A stretch of 64,000 bases of DNA from Flaviramulus multivorans (GCF_021728415.1 NZ_JAKKDV010000001.1:725977-789976), one strand, 5' to 3'; shown: positions 50,368-60,096, counted from the stretch's first letter. The notes: generated by a model from the letters alone, not told the origin. Made by a program: numbers and translations.

Positions 50368-50515
50368 TGGGCGTTCCCTTAAAACGCTTATGGCGTTATA
50401 AGGTCAGGCTATACGCTATATCTTTTTTATTCCGAATTTAGTTCGGAATCTTAAGATGATGAAACGTGTCGAACATAAAAAAGGATGTCGCTCCTATCCT
50501 TAACGAAAAAGCAGC
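50368..50515. repeat. Composite dispersed repeat with a nested palindrome
   Basis: The outer parts (TTGGGCGTTCC, then GGTCAGGCT and TACGCT at the left; TCCTATCCTTAACGAAAAAG at the right) match, part for part, an element at 60163-60273. Between them lies a perfect eight-base palindrome ATTCCGAA/TTCGGAAT (50429-50449) of a different repeat family, related to 1938-1975. Elements of this kind are, as I recall, common between flavobacterial genes. Copy number must be checked. Confidence 0.65.
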
Positions 50516-50519
50516 GGCT

Positions 50520-50900
50520 TTAATTTGATTGCAGCAAAATTTCAATAGTCTCAGTAATTACATGACATTCATCACGAGAGACTTCAATGGGATCACTTAC
50601 ATAGGTTTGGTAATCAAGAGACGTTATAGTTAACGTATAAGTTCCAGCTCGTTCCCCTGCTCCATAAAAAGAATTTGAAGATTCACTAAGCACTAATGTT
50701 TCTTGATGGGGTCCATCAATAGCTTCAATAGTTACTCCCTCAGTAATTATAGCATCTGTATCAATATCTTTCAACGTAATCTTTAGTCCATAAACATATT
50801 CTGTTGTACAAATTACAGGATTAAAATCATCATCTGTTTTACAACTTGAAGCACCTATGATTAAAGTAGATATTACTATTATAAAAAGTTTTGTTTTCAT
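50520..50900 (-). CDS. Lipoprotein under a candidate ECF promoter
   Basis: A 126-residue protein with a lipoprotein signal (FIIVISTLIIGASSC, Cys20). The mature part is a single beta-sandwich of the carboxypeptidase-regulatory or Ig-like kind (GLKITLKDIDTDAIITEGVT then AGERAGTYTLTITSLDYQTY) with three further cysteines. No named family. The promoter-like pair at 50941-50914 is identical in both boxes to the one ahead of the ECF sigma operon, so the gene is a candidate member of that regulon. It is isolated from its neighbours by a repeat and a divergent gene. Confidence 0.8.
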   Translation of the reverse strand: MKTKLFIIVISTLIIGASSCKTDDDFNPVICTTEYVYGLKITLKDIDTDAIITEGVTIEAIDGPHQETLVLSESSNSFYGAGERAGTYTLTITSLDYQTYVSDPIEVSRDECHVITETIEILLQSN

Positions 50901-50913
50901 TTATTTTTTAAAA

Positions 50914-50941
50914 TAGATGCAAAATATTGAAATAGGTTGCG
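50914..50941 (-). promoter_or_regulatory. Candidate ECF promoter of the lipoprotein gene
   Basis: Minus strand CGCAACC (50941-50935), 14 bases, GCATCTA (50920-50914). The expected start near 50907 leaves a leader of only about seven bases. Confidence 0.7.
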
Positions 50942-51006
50942 TAACAAAAGCATTAAAAACTCAACTAACAATAGTATATTTGAACATATAAAAACAATAA
51001 AGTTAC

Positions 51007-51786
51007 ATGAGTTTTTCAAAATGGATAGGAGGTGCTTTAGGATGGTCGTTTGGAGGTCCCATCGGTGCGATAATAGGGCTTGCAATTGGCAGTATGGTAG
51101 ACGCCATGACTAATGGAAATGACCGCCCTTTTTTAGAGGAAGGCCGACGCACGCAAAGAAAAAGAGGAACAACTTATAGAACACAACCAAGACAACGTCC
51201 GCAAACCCAATCGGGCGATTTTGAGGTAAGTCTTCTCATTTTAGCCTCCGTAGTTATAAAAGCCGATGGTAAACAAGACCAACGTGAGTTGGATTTTGTG
51301 CGCCAACAGTTTTTAAACATGTATGGTAAAGAACGAGCAAACCACGCTTTCAAGCTGTTTAAAGGTATTAGCAAACAAAATGTATCGGTCAGACCTGTGT
51401 GTTTGCAAATTCGTCAAATGATGGATCATCCATCACGTTTGCAACTTATGCATTTTTTGTTTGGTATAGCAAAAGCTGATGGCACTGTAACCAGTGATGA
51501 AGAACGCCAAATTTATACTATAGCGGGTTATTTAGGCATTAGTACTCGCGATTATGAGAGTATAAAAGCCATGTTTTATAACAGTAGTGATAATGCTTAT
51601 AAAGTATTAGAGATTGATAAAAACGCGTCAGTTGATGAAATTAAACAGGCTTACAGAAAGATGGCTAAAAAATATCATCCTGATAAAGTAATTCATTTAG
51701 GAAAAGAGCATCAAGTGGGCGCAGAAGAAAAATTTAGACAAGTACAAGCGGCCTACGAGCAGTTGCAAAAGGAGCGTGGGTTTTAA
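51007..51786 (+). CDS. TerB and DnaJ-domain membrane protein (DjlA-like)
   Basis: A 259-residue protein with a glycine-rich N-terminal segment ([20 protein letters not shown] near 8-27) that probably inserts in the membrane, a TerB domain at about 72-185 ([20 protein letters not shown] and [20 protein letters not shown], each with acidic metal-binding residues) and a C-terminal J domain at about 195-259 with the HPD motif in KKYHPDKV. This is the layout of DjlA. It would recruit DnaK to the membrane. A second TerB-only protein lies at 59665-60096. Confidence 0.92.
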   Translation: MSFSKWIGGALGWSFGGPIGAIIGLAIGSMVDAMTNGNDRPFLEEGRRTQRKRGTTYRTQPRQRPQTQSGDFEVSLLILASVVIKADGKQDQRELDFVRQQFLNMYGKERANHAFKLFKGISKQNVSVRPVCLQIRQMMDHPSRLQLMHFLFGIAKADGTVTSDEERQIYTIAGYLGISTRDYESIKAMFYNSSDNAYKVLEIDKNASVDEIKQAYRKMAKKYHPDKVIHLGKEHQVGAEEKFRQVQAAYEQLQKERGF

Positions 51787-51893
51787 CTATCAAAAATTTG
51801 AATCATGAAATGCCATTCACAATTTTTGTAAACCCACCGAAATAGTAATTTGGGCATTACATATGACCATTGAAAACGAATAAATATTAACAG

Positions 51894-52346
51894 ATGAAAA
51901 ACATCTTCGATTTAAGTGAAACTAATGCTATTATTGAAAGAATTAATAAGTTGGATGCTTATGCAAAACCTTTATGGGGTAAAATGAGTGTTGACCAGAT
52001 GTTAGCGCATTGTAATGTGACTTATGAGATGATTTATGACACCAAACACCAAAAGCCTAATGCATTTAAAAAATTCATGCTAAAAGCTGTTGTGAAGCCT
52101 TTTGTAGTTAGCGAAAAACCCTATAAGAAAAACAGTAGGACGGCACCAGAGTTTGTCATTTCTAATGCCAAAAATTTTGTTGAGGAAAAAGCTAGGTTAA
52201 TTGATTTTTTAAAAAAGACACAAAGTTTAGGAAGTGCGTATTTTGATAATAAACCATCACATTCTTTTGGAAAATTAACAGCGAGCGAATGGAATAATTT
52301 ATTTTACAAGCATTTAGACCATCATTTAAAGCAATTTGGGGTCTAA
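51894..52346 (+). CDS. DUF1569/DinB-like protein
   Basis: A 150-residue helical protein. Its histidine pattern (MLAHCNVTYEM near 38-48, PSHSFGKLTASEWNNLFYKH near 124-143 and HLDHHLKQFG at the end) suits the three-histidine metal site of DinB/YfiT-like folds, which transfer thiols such as bacillithiol to substrates. DUF1569 is the closest family I can name. The presence of bacilliredoxin 1.6 kb away fits a bacillithiol economy, but this is inference. It is single and has no obvious partner. Confidence 0.75.
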   Translation: MKNIFDLSETNAIIERINKLDAYAKPLWGKMSVDQMLAHCNVTYEMIYDTKHQKPNAFKKFMLKAVVKPFVVSEKPYKKNSRTAPEFVISNAKNFVEEKARLIDFLKKTQSLGSAYFDNKPSHSFGKLTASEWNNLFYKHLDHHLKQFGV

Positions 52347-52358
52347 TTAAGACACTAA

Positions 52359-53372
52359 CTACTCAAAAATAACTGTTGACTGCTCACTGCCAACAGTTAA
52401 TTGTATTGTTCTTCCCAAAATCATAGCCCGATTATCTTTTTCATGACCAGCAGGCATATTAAAAGCAATTGGGAAATCAAAATCGGCTAGTGCATCTAAA
52501 ATTAGTTGTTCAACAGATGTTCCCCAAAGGGTTGTGTTTTTTCTAAGTTTACTCATATCGCCAACAATCAGTCCTTTACAATCATCAAAATAACCAGCAC
52601 GTTTTAAGCTTTGTAGCATACGATCGATATGGTATTTATACTCCCCAATTTCTTCAATAAATAATATTTTTCCAGAAACATCAATACTAGTTTTTGAACC
52701 CAACATAGTATGCAACATAGTTAAATTACCACCAACTAATTCACCTGATGCTTGCCCTGTTTTATTATGTTTTGAACCTTTTAAAGTGTAGCTTAAAGAC
52801 TTACCAAAAATGGCATCTTTAAAAGTTGAAACGGTTTCAGCGATGCTACTTAAATCGTCCTGTAAACTGGTACACATCATAGCGTGAATGCTTTCAACAC
52901 CCACATTATGTATTTGATTATGAAGTGCTGTAATATCGGAATACCCAATTACCCACTTAGGTTTCTTTTTGAATATTGAAAAATCTAACTTATCTAAAAT
53001 TCTAACTGTTCCGTAACCACCTCGTGCACACCAAATAGCACTAACTGTTGGATCGTTTAAAGCGTTCTGAAAATCTTCACAACGCTCGTCATCTGTTCCT
53101 GCAAAATGATTGGCTTTACTAAAGACGTGTTTCCCAACAACTACATTTAGTCCCCAACTTTTAAGTAAATCTTTGGCTTGGTCAATTTCTTTGGTTCTAT
53201 TCTTTAAAATTCCAGAAGGCGCAACAATAGCAACGGTATCGCCTATTTTTAGGTATGGTGGCTGTATCAATTCTTTAGTGTTTTGAGATAAGCTACTTTG
53301 TGCTAAAACAAGATTTTTCCCGAAGAAAAAAGCAATACAAAATAAACTTAAAATTAGTAGGTTTTTTGACAT
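52359..53372 (-). CDS. LD-carboxypeptidase (peptidase family S66)
   Basis: Cleaves the L-D bond between meso-diaminopimelate and D-alanine in murein tetrapeptides for recycling. The ATG at 53372 gives a signal peptide ([22 protein letters not shown]), while an earlier in-frame ATG at 53387 adds residues without sense. The 337-residue protein has [11 protein letters not shown] near 45, [16 protein letters not shown] near 115, the nucleophile serine in [12 protein letters not shown] near 140, the catalytic Glu in [16 protein letters not shown] near 240 and the His in [11 protein letters not shown] near 305. Most LdcA proteins are cytoplasmic, so export is noteworthy. Confidence 0.9.
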   Translation of the reverse strand: MSKNLLILSLFCIAFFFGKNLVLAQSSLSQNTKELIQPPYLKIGDTVAIVAPSGILKNRTKEIDQAKDLLKSWGLNVVVGKHVFSKANHFAGTDDERCEDFQNALNDPTVSAIWCARGGYGTVRILDKLDFSIFKKKPKWVIGYSDITALHNQIHNVGVESIHAMMCTSLQDDLSSIAETVSTFKDAIFGKSLSYTLKGSKHNKTGQASGELVGGNLTMLHTMLGSKTSIDVSGKILFIEEIGEYKYHIDRMLQSLKRAGYFDDCKGLIVGDMSKLRKNTTLWGTSVEQLILDALADFDFPIAFNMPAGHEKDNRAMILGRTIQLTVGSEQSTVIFE

Positions 53373-53441
53373 AATGTAAATGTACATTTTTTTTCTAAAT
53401 CGAACTCAAAATGTGTACTTTTACGGCTTAATTTTAGATTG

Positions 53442-55529
53442 ATGAGCACACCAAAACGATATACCATTACCACAGCGTTACCTTATACCAATGGCCCCAT
53501 TCATATTGGGCATTTAGCAGGAGTTTATGTGCCAGCAGATATTTATGCACGCTATTTGCGATTAACTGGAAACGATGTAGCACTGATAGGTGGTAGTGAT
53601 GAACATGGAGTTCCTATCACCATTAAAGCAAAGAATGAAGGCATTTCTCCGCAAGATGTGGTGGATAAATACCATGCTATTATTAAAAAATCGTTTGAAG
53701 AATTTGGGATTACCTATGATAATTATTCACGAACATCAGCGCCAATTCATCACGAAACGGCTTCGGAGTTTTTCAAAACCTTAAATGTAAAAGGCGAGTT
53801 TATTGAAGAGGTTACAGAACAATTGTATGATGAAGAAGCTAAACAGTTTTTAGCCGATAGATTTGTTACGGGAACTTGCCCTAAATGTGGTAACGAAGAA
53901 GCTTACGGCGACCAATGCGAAAATTGTGGGAGCAGTTTGAATGCTACCGATTTAATTAATCCTAAGTCTGCTTTAACGGGTAATGTCCCTACTTTAAAAG
54001 AAACAAAGCATTGGTTTTTACCATTAGACCGATATGAAGGTTTTTTAAAAGACTGGATTTTAAAAGGGCATAAAAAAGATTGGAAACCTAATGTATACGG
54101 GCAAGTAAAATCGTGGATAGATGATGGTTTGCGTCCGCGTGCCGTAACGCGCGATTTAGATTGGGGAATTCCTGTTCCAGCAGAAGGAGGCGAAGGAAAA
54201 GTACTTTATGTTTGGTTTGATGCACCTATTGGTTACATCTCTTCAACCAAAGAATGGGCTGCACGCGAAGGAAAAGATTGGGAACCCTATTGGAAAGACA
54301 AAGACACTAAACTGGTGCATTTTATTGGGAAAGACAACATCGTTTTTCATTGCATTATTTTTCCGGCCATGTTAAAAGCGGAAGGCAGTTATATCCTACC
54401 AGAGAATGTGCCAGCAAATGAGTTTTTGAATTTAGAAGGCAATAAATTGTCTACTTCAAAAAACTGGGCTGTGTGGTTACCTGATTATTTGAAAGAGTTC
54501 CCAGGTCAGCAAGATGTATTACGCTACGCTTTAAATGCGAGTGCTCCTGAAACAAAGGATAACGACTTTACATGGAAAGAGTTTCAAGCGAGAAATAATA
54601 ATGAATTAGTGGCTATTTTTGGGAATTTTATAAACCGGGTGGTGGTTTTAACCAATAAATACTATGATGGTATTGTACCACAGCCTTCTGAGTTCTCGCA
54701 AGTTGATGAAGAAACGTTGGCTGCTGTAAAAGCGTATCCAGATGTGATAGCAAGCTCTATTGAGCGTTATCGTTTTAGAGAAGCGGGACAAGAAATGATG
54801 AATTTAGCACGTCTTGGAAATAAATACTTAGCCGATGCTGAACCTTGGAAAGTGGTAAAAGTAGATGAAGAACGTACCAAAACTATCATGTTTGTGGCGC
54901 TTCAAATCGCTTCCGCTTTAGCAACGTTAAGCGAACCGTTTTTGCCATTTACTTCTGCGAAGTTAAAATCAATTTTGAATGTCAGTTCGAGTGATTCGAC
55001 AGCGGAGAATCGTATCGAGAACACCTGGAATCAAATAAGTACCAAAAAAGTATTACTCCCTGCGGGTCACCAGATAGGGAAAGCCGAATTATTATTTTCT
55101 AAAATTGAAGACGAGACCATTCAATTTCAACTTGATAAATTAGCAGCTAGCAAAAAAGCAAACGAAGTAGCTAAAAAAACCGTTGAGCCCCAAAAAGAGA
55201 CTATTACGTTTGACGATTTCACCAAATTAGATATACGTGTCGGGACTATTTTAGAGGCTGAAAAAATGACAAAAACCAAAAAACTGTTGGTTTTAAAAGT
55301 AGATACAGGTATTGATGTAAGAACTATCGTGTCAGGGATTGCTGAAAGTTTTACACCGGAAGAAGTGGTAGGTAAAAAAGTAACCGTTTTAGTGAATCTA
55401 GCACCTAGAGCGTTGCGAGGAGTTGAAAGTGAAGGCATGATTTTAATGACAGAAACTCCAGAAGGGAAGTTGGTGTTTGTAAATCCGGATGCTGGTACAA
55501 ATGTTAAAAACGGATTACAAATTAGCTAG
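53442..55529 (+). CDS. metG: Methionyl-tRNA synthetase with in-frame repeat insertion
   Basis: Charges tRNA-Met. The start is the ATG at 53442. HIGH is exact at residues 21-24, the zinc knuckle is [18 protein letters not shown] near 147-164, the KMSKS equivalent is NKLSTSKNW near 338, and a C-terminal tRNA-binding (EMAP II-like) domain runs from about 590 to 695 ([20 protein letters not shown]). Residues 514-527 ([14 protein letters not shown]) come from a 42-base dispersed palindromic repeat in frame, in the linker after the anticodon-binding domain. The rest of the 695 residues looks normal, so the gene should remain functional. Confidence 0.97.
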   Translation: MSTPKRYTITTALPYTNGPIHIGHLAGVYVPADIYARYLRLTGNDVALIGGSDEHGVPITIKAKNEGISPQDVVDKYHAIIKKSFEEFGITYDNYSRTSAPIHHETASEFFKTLNVKGEFIEEVTEQLYDEEAKQFLADRFVTGTCPKCGNEEAYGDQCENCGSSLNATDLINPKSALTGNVPTLKETKHWFLPLDRYEGFLKDWILKGHKKDWKPNVYGQVKSWIDDGLRPRAVTRDLDWGIPVPAEGGEGKVLYVWFDAPIGYISSTKEWAAREGKDWEPYWKDKDTKLVHFIGKDNIVFHCIIFPAMLKAEGSYILPENVPANEFLNLEGNKLSTSKNWAVWLPDYLKEFPGQQDVLRYALNASAPETKDNDFTWKEFQARNNNELVAIFGNFINRVVVLTNKYYDGIVPQPSEFSQVDEETLAAVKAYPDVIASSIERYRFREAGQEMMNLARLGNKYLADAEPWKVVKVDEERTKTIMFVALQIASALATLSEPFLPFTSAKLKSILNVSSSDSTAENRIENTWNQISTKKVLLPAGHQIGKAELLFSKIEDETIQFQLDKLAASKKANEVAKKTVEPQKETITFDDFTKLDIRVGTILEAEKMTKTKKLLVLKVDTGIDVRTIVSGIAESFTPEEVVGKKVTVLVNLAPRALRGVESEGMILMTETPEGKLVFVNPDAGTNVKNGLQIS
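54981..55022 (+). repeat. 42-base palindromic repeat inside metG
   Basis: GTTCGAGTGATTC and GAATCGTATCGAGAAC form imperfect inverted arms. It shares GTCA-TTCGAGTGATTC and GTATCGAGAA with the intergenic element at 17006-17054. Its length is 14 codons, so the reading frame is kept. Confidence 0.8.
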
Positions 55530-55540
55530 ACATTCTATTT

Positions 55541-57097
55541 ATGAAGAAAAAAATATTTTATGTTGCACTGATTGTTTCATCTTTTTGTGGAATTGCTCAA
55601 GAAGAAGTTTTAAGAATTAAAAACACGCTTAAAACAAGTGATCGGGAAATAGAAAAAACATTTACGATTGTCGACTATTATTCAGATGATTTAGCTGTTT
55701 TTTTAAAGGATAAAGATTTTATTTACGCCTACTTGTACAATAATAAATTTGAGCTACTTAATACTGTAACGTCAGAAACTTTAGCTAAAAAGTATAAGGA
55801 GTTTTTAGGAACCAGTATTAGTAATGGGAGTTATAATCTTTTCATATGTAATGACAAGTATACAGCTTTCGGAATGATTAGTTTTTCATTTGACCTTCAA
55901 GTGACAAAACTGGTAGAAATTGATTTTGAGTATAAAAAAGAGTCTTTTTTGCAATCTATTTCACATAAAAATAACTTCTATATACTCACTGCAATAGAAA
56001 ATGGTTTCAACCTTTATACGTTTGATAGTGATGGTAAGTATGAAAAAACGTACTTCGATTTAAGTAAAGAAAAATTTCTAAGTAAAAAAAACGGTGTTAG
56101 CTCATTGAATTTTGCATTATCTGATGATCGAATTATTAGAAAAACAATTGAAGTTCATAAAATTCAAAGTTCGAATCCGAATGCCATAGAATTGACATCT
56201 GAGAATATTAAAATGTATGTTATAGAAGATGACATTATAATTTCTGTGGACAATACAACATCGTATACACAACTTATAAAAATCAACTTAAAAAACCATA
56301 ATGCCACTGTTGAGAATTTTGAGAAGCCATTCATTCATGCTGAAAATGAATATTTTAGAAGTAATTCGTTTTTATATGATGATAAATTGTTTCAATTGGT
56401 TTCAACAAGAAATGAATTAGCTTTTAGTATAAAAGATTTACAAGCAAAAACAACTATTAAAGAGTACAGAGTAGAGAAAAATGACTCTATCACTTTCAAA
56501 AATTCACCTATTATACAAGAAAAAGGTTCTGATAAAGCCGAAGATGTAAATTCATTGAGTTTAACCTTTGGAAAATATAGAGAACTGGAAAAAACCAAGA
56601 AGTTTTTAAGAAAAATTACAGCTCAAAAAATAGGGATATCAGCTTACAATATAAATGGCATTCACCAAATTACGCTTGGGGGAATAAGAGATGCTCTCAA
56701 TATTTCTACATTAAATCGTATGGGTAATAATAATATGTTTAATAATGGGTTCAACCAATATGAATTTAAGATTACAAAAGGCCCTTCAAATTCTGGATTC
56801 CCTTCAGCACCCCAAGTAGAATTTATAAGTGTAAACCCTTCTTTTGAGCCTATCACTTTTTCCTACCTCACTTACAATAATACAACCTGTACATTTATAA
56901 ACTGCCTTTTTAATGAAAATTTCGAGCACATTGAAGGGGAAATTCAAGAAAACGTATTCGATAAAATTTCCGATTTTAAATCTGATAAAGAAAAATTTAT
57001 AAACGCTGAAACTATTTTTAAATATAATGACAGCTTATTTTTTGGTTCTTGCTTAGGTGATTGCAAGGAGTACACAATCATGAAATTTGAAGACTAA
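55541..57097 (+). CDS. Exported protein of unknown function
   Basis: A 518-residue protein with a signal peptide (IFYVALIVSSFCGIAQ) and no further membrane segment. The body alternates short beta strands, with IVDYYSDDLAVFLKDKDFIY and similar repeats, and might be a beta-propeller or long beta-sandwich; I cannot assign a family. The ATG lies 11 bases past the metG stop, but the function is unlikely to be tied to aminoacylation. There is no type IX sorting domain and no lipobox. It is followed by a 205-base gap. Confidence 0.7.
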   Translation: MKKKIFYVALIVSSFCGIAQEEVLRIKNTLKTSDREIEKTFTIVDYYSDDLAVFLKDKDFIYAYLYNNKFELLNTVTSETLAKKYKEFLGTSISNGSYNLFICNDKYTAFGMISFSFDLQVTKLVEIDFEYKKESFLQSISHKNNFYILTAIENGFNLYTFDSDGKYEKTYFDLSKEKFLSKKNGVSSLNFALSDDRIIRKTIEVHKIQSSNPNAIELTSENIKMYVIEDDIIISVDNTTSYTQLIKINLKNHNATVENFEKPFIHAENEYFRSNSFLYDDKLFQLVSTRNELAFSIKDLQAKTTIKEYRVEKNDSITFKNSPIIQEKGSDKAEDVNSLSLTFGKYRELEKTKKFLRKITAQKIGISAYNINGIHQITLGGIRDALNISTLNRMGNNNMFNNGFNQYEFKITKGPSNSGFPSAPQVEFISVNPSFEPITFSYLTYNNTTCTFINCLFNENFEHIEGEIQENVFDKISDFKSDKEKFINAETIFKYNDSLFFGSCLGDCKEYTIMKFED

Positions 57098-57302
57098 GGA
57101 GTATTGAATATTAGTTAATTCCTTGTTAAAAAACTTTTAAAATCAATTCAGATATAAGTACATATCATCCTGAAAACTAACACAATACTTGCTTTTTTGT
57201 TGAGGTTTAAAATCTTATAAATTATTTGAAGCTCAAAAACAAACATCTACTAGGTATACCAAATTCGTATGTATAGTATAGCCATTAATTAAAATAAACT
57301 AT

Positions 57303-57770
57303 ATGAAACGAATTATTTTATTACTAATAACCGTAACATTAATGTCCTGTGGGGCATCCAAAACGGTAAGAGATTCAAAAAAAACTATTAAAGGAGATTG
57401 GACTTTAAACACTATTGATTATAGTGCTTTAGGAACTTTTAACGTTACTTTATTAAACGATGTTTCTAAAGAATGCTTTGAAGGCAGTACTTGGAAATTT
57501 ATACCTAATAATAATACTGGCATTTACACGATTAATAATTCAAACTGTTTAACAGGGGAAAGACATTTTGTGTTCACAATTCAAGAAGTCGATGCTCAAA
57601 CAGGGCTTTATGATTTTCTTCTTAAACCAACGAATGAAAAAGGTAAATCGGAAACCAATCAAGGGTTTAGACTAAAGTTAAAAGCCTTATCAGAAACGCA
57701 AATGCAATGGCAACAAACGGTTTATGTAGATGGAAAACCATTTATAATAAACTTGAATTTCACTAAATAA
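57303..57770 (+). CDS. Lipocalin-like lipoprotein
   Basis: A 155-residue protein with a lipoprotein signal (ILLLITVTLMSC, acylated Cys16). The mature part opens with KGDWTLNTIDYS, the G-x-W of lipocalin-like domains, and shows alternating strands with a pair of cysteines (CFEGSTWKF and NNSNCLTGE) that may bond. It stands nine bases before the OmpA-like gene on the same strand, so the two are likely cotranscribed outer-membrane lipoproteins. Its ligand is unknown. Confidence 0.8.
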   Translation: MKRIILLLITVTLMSCGASKTVRDSKKTIKGDWTLNTIDYSALGTFNVTLLNDVSKECFEGSTWKFIPNNNTGIYTINNSNCLTGERHFVFTIQEVDAQTGLYDFLLKPTNEKGKSETNQGFRLKLKALSETQMQWQQTVYVDGKPFIINLNFTK

Positions 57771-57779
57771 TAATCAAAC

Positions 57780-58484
57780 ATGAAAACATTTATAAAAAAA
57801 ACAGGCATAGTATTATTTGTATTCACTTTAGTTATGAGTTTTACAAACTGTAAAGCTGTACAAAACGCAAATAACAAACAAAAAGGAGCCGTAATAGGAG
57901 CAACAAGTGGCGCTATAATAGGTGCCATCATTGGAAACAATGTTGGTAAAGGAGGTAATGGTGAATTAGGAGCTGTTATTGGTGGTGTTGTAGGTGGTAC
58001 AGCAGGTGTACTCATAGGAAATAAAATGGATAAGCAAGCTCAAAAAATTGAAGAAGAAATCCCTGGTGCTCAGGTAGAGCGTGTTGAAAACGGTATTGTT
58101 GTAACTTTTGATGAAGGTAGTGGTGTTTATTTTGCAACAAATAAATACAATATTAACAGCAATTCTCAAACAACGCTTAATAAGCTTATTGGAGTTTTTA
58201 AAGAATTCCCAGATACCAATATTCTTGTAGTGGGACATACCGATAGCGTTGGAGATGCCGATTATAATATGACACTATCTAAAAACAGAGCCTATGCTGT
58301 AACTAACTATCTTACAAGCAGTGGGGTAAGTTCAGGGCGTTTAACAACTAATTGGTTTGGTGAAACACAACCAATGCACGATAATTCAACCGCTGAAGGT
58401 CGAGCTAAAAACAGACGTGTAAATGTGGTTATTTTACCTAACGATAAAATGATTGAAGACGCCAAACAACAAGCGGGGGGATAA
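57780..58484 (+). CDS. OmpA-family lipoprotein with glycine zipper
   Basis: A 234-residue protein. The N-terminus ends in MSFTNC, a probable lipobox with Cys24. A glycine-zipper region (GAVIGATSGAIIGAIIGNN, then GGVVGGTAGVLIGNKMD) at about 38-82 could insert in a membrane or oligomerise. Residues about 120-230 are an OmpA C-terminal peptidoglycan-binding domain: NILVVGHTDSVGDADYNMTL and the end AEGRAKNRRVNVVI. It would tie the outer membrane to murein, as Pal or YiaD do. A strong terminator follows. Confidence 0.92.
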   Translation: MKTFIKKTGIVLFVFTLVMSFTNCKAVQNANNKQKGAVIGATSGAIIGAIIGNNVGKGGNGELGAVIGGVVGGTAGVLIGNKMDKQAQKIEEEIPGAQVERVENGIVVTFDEGSGVYFATNKYNINSNSQTTLNKLIGVFKEFPDTNILVVGHTDSVGDADYNMTLSKNRAYAVTNYLTSSGVSSGRLTTNWFGETQPMHDNSTAEGRAKNRRVNVVILPNDKMIEDAKQQAGG

Positions 58485-58505
58485 ACTCTCATAAATATAA
58501 AACAT

Positions 58506-58539
58506 AAAAAAAAGCGAACCAAATGGTTCGCTTTTTTTT
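58506..58539. terminator. Bidirectional terminator after the OmpA-like gene
   Basis: Stem with GCGAACCA and TGGTTCGC in its core and A- and T-tracts on either side, serving the converging genes ending at 58484 and 58554. Confidence 0.9.
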
Positions 58540-58553
58540 ATGGATACTAATAT

Positions 58554-59054
58554 TTAAGAAGCCAATTTTATATTTGATTGTTTGGTAATGATATCAAAAA
58601 TTAATTTATGCCATTTTTCAATGCGCTCTATCTCATAATCTTCACTCAAATCATCGTCAATGTTGAAAAAAGGAATTGTTATGTTTTGTTTGGCAGAGGA
58701 TTTAAAAACGAGTTCTAAACTTGAACTTTTTAATCTAACTATTTTGTCTCGATCCTTATGATAACTTTTAAGGATATTGCACTGTTTTATATCCTCTAAA
58801 TTAATGTTTTTAATAATGGATTTTGTTTGGTTCGAATTTAAGTACGTTAGTATTTTTTTATCATTACTAATGCCTAAAAAGTTTTTGCGCCATATTTCTT
58901 TAGCGCTATAAACTACCCCATTATCTTTTAGCAAGTAATTAATATGTTTTTTGGTATTAGAAGTATTATGAGTTCCATTAATAATGAATAAGAAAAATGG
59001 AACGAAAACGCTTAAAGTTAAAATGCTTGAAACAATAATTAATGAAATTTTCAT
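58554..59054 (-). CDS. Membrane-anchored protein of unknown function
   Basis: A 166-residue protein with one N-terminal hydrophobic helix (LIIVSSILTLSVFVPFFLFII) and then a soluble, lysine-rich domain (KHINYLLKDNGVVYSAKEIW and later strands ending in KLIFDIITKQSNIKL). The helix could be an uncleaved anchor. I do not recognise a family. It ends against a shared terminator and starts 99 bases from the next minus-strand gene. Real coding is supported by length and by the regular leader, but not by any motif. Confidence 0.6.
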   Translation of the reverse strand: MKISLIIVSSILTLSVFVPFFLFIINGTHNTSNTKKHINYLLKDNGVVYSAKEIWRKNFLGISNDKKILTYLNSNQTKSIIKNINLEDIKQCNILKSYHKDRDKIVRLKSSSLELVFKSSAKQNITIPFFNIDDDLSEDYEIERIEKWHKLIFDIITKQSNIKLAS

Positions 59055-59153
59055 TTTGTATATATTTTAAATTATTTTTTTGAATAGTTAAAACCCACTA
59101 AGTCATTATTTTGAAATAACTAGAGTTTTAAAAGGCCTAAAAAATATAGAATG

Positions 59154-59498
59154 CTACAAGAAAGAATGAAAGGGGTAGATTTTTTCCCTAGCAGTGAAAG
59201 TTAGATTAATGAAACCACAAGTTTTTAAATAAAGCTCGTTGTTATTAAAAAACAGCTTGTTTAAAGCAACGTATGATTCTAAATATAGAAGGGGTTTATT
59301 GTTTTTTTGATCATTAAAACTAAATAATTCTAGAAGTAAATTATTAGCTGAAATTGCTATCGCATTAAACGTATGATCAAATTTTATGTCATGGCTGTGA
59401 TTAACTGATTTAATAGAAACTTGGTTCTCTGTGCTTAAGAGAACTACCGAAAAGACGCTTAGCGTTACTGTTAAAAGAAAACAGTTAAACCTTATCAT
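59154..59498 (-). CDS. Small exported protein of unknown function
   Basis: A 114-residue frame with a signal-peptide-like start (CFLLTVTLSVFSVVLLSTENQ). The rest is rich in N, L and F (SANNLLLELFSFNDQKNNKP) and shows no known motif. Many flavobacterial genomes carry short genes like this, but I cannot confirm that it is translated. No clear promoter or terminator flanks it. Confidence 0.4.
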   Translation of the reverse strand: MIRFNCFLLTVTLSVFSVVLLSTENQVSIKSVNHSHDIKFDHTFNAIAISANNLLLELFSFNDQKNNKPLLYLESYVALNKLFFNNNELYLKTCGFINLTFTAREKIYPFHSFL

Positions 59499-59613
59499 TA
59501 ATCATAAAATAACTATGTAAATGTATAACAAAGTTTGTTAATAAAAATATAAAGTTTCAGTGTGTCTTTTCTGATTGAGGTTAGCCCTCAATTGCGTCTA
59601 TAAACCCTATTTA

Positions 59614-59649
59614 AAAAAAAAGCGAACCTATTGAGTTCGCTTTTTTTTT
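59614..59649. terminator. Intrinsic terminator after the TerB gene
   Basis: Core stem AGCGAAC (59621-59627) with GTTCGCT (59635-59641) and long A- and T-tracts extending it. The minus-strand T-run serves the gene ending at 59665. Confidence 0.85.
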
Positions 59650-59664
59650 AATAAACAACAAAGG

Positions 59665-60096
59665 TTATTTATTCATATTTTTTATTTCATGTATAAAGGT
59701 ATCTAAGTCAACTCCATTACTAACTAATGTTAAAGCCTTATCAACTACATACTTTACATTATCAGGATGAAACCCTAATCCAATACCAATTTTTCTAAGT
59801 AAAACCTCTTCATGGTCGCCTTTTATATGGTCAACATATACCATTCTCGATAAATCATATAAACGTTCTAAACGATTGTCATAAGATAAAGGCGGATTAA
59901 TTGGATGCGACTTGTAATCTTTTAAAATTACTTTATAGTCAGCTTCGCTAATGTCTAAATTACGAGCCAATCTATCTAAAAACGCTTTTTCTTCTTCACT
60001 TATAATCCCGTCATCCATGGCAACACGAACAATGGCCGCAAAATGATCTTCATTTCGCTTTTTAAATCCACTATCAAACAAATCTGAAAACGACAT
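59665..60096 (-). CDS. TerB-domain protein
   Basis: A 143-residue protein that is all TerB-like helices: AIVRVAMDDGIISEEEKAFL near 22-41 with its acidic DDG-x2-x-EE pattern, followed by ISEADYKVILKDYKSHPINP and VYVDHIKGDHEEVLLRKIGI. Such domains occur in tellurite-resistance proteins and in many stress proteins, possibly binding metal. No other ter gene is near, so a tellurite role is not supported. It is divergent from mfd across a 268-base gap with a composite repeat. Confidence 0.85.
   Translation of the reverse strand: MSFSDLFDSGFKKRNEDHFAAIVRVAMDDGIISEEEKAFLDRLARNLDISEADYKVILKDYKSHPINPPLSYDNRLERLYDLSRMVYVDHIKGDHEEVLLRKIGIGLGFHPDNVKYVVDKALTLVSNGVDLDTFIHEIKNMNK

Noticed and set aside
50897-51085. 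Minus-strand frame upstream of the ECF-controlled lipoprotein
   Set aside because: It crosses the candidate promoter and the start of the divergent TerB-DnaJ gene and has no known motif.
57098-57302. Small RNA or gene in the gap before the lipocalin-like gene
   Set aside because: AT-rich without a terminator hairpin, a clear promoter or a coding frame.
59665-60096. Tellurite-resistance locus
   Set aside because: Only isolated TerB domains occur (here and at 51007); no terC, terD or terZ genes are present.
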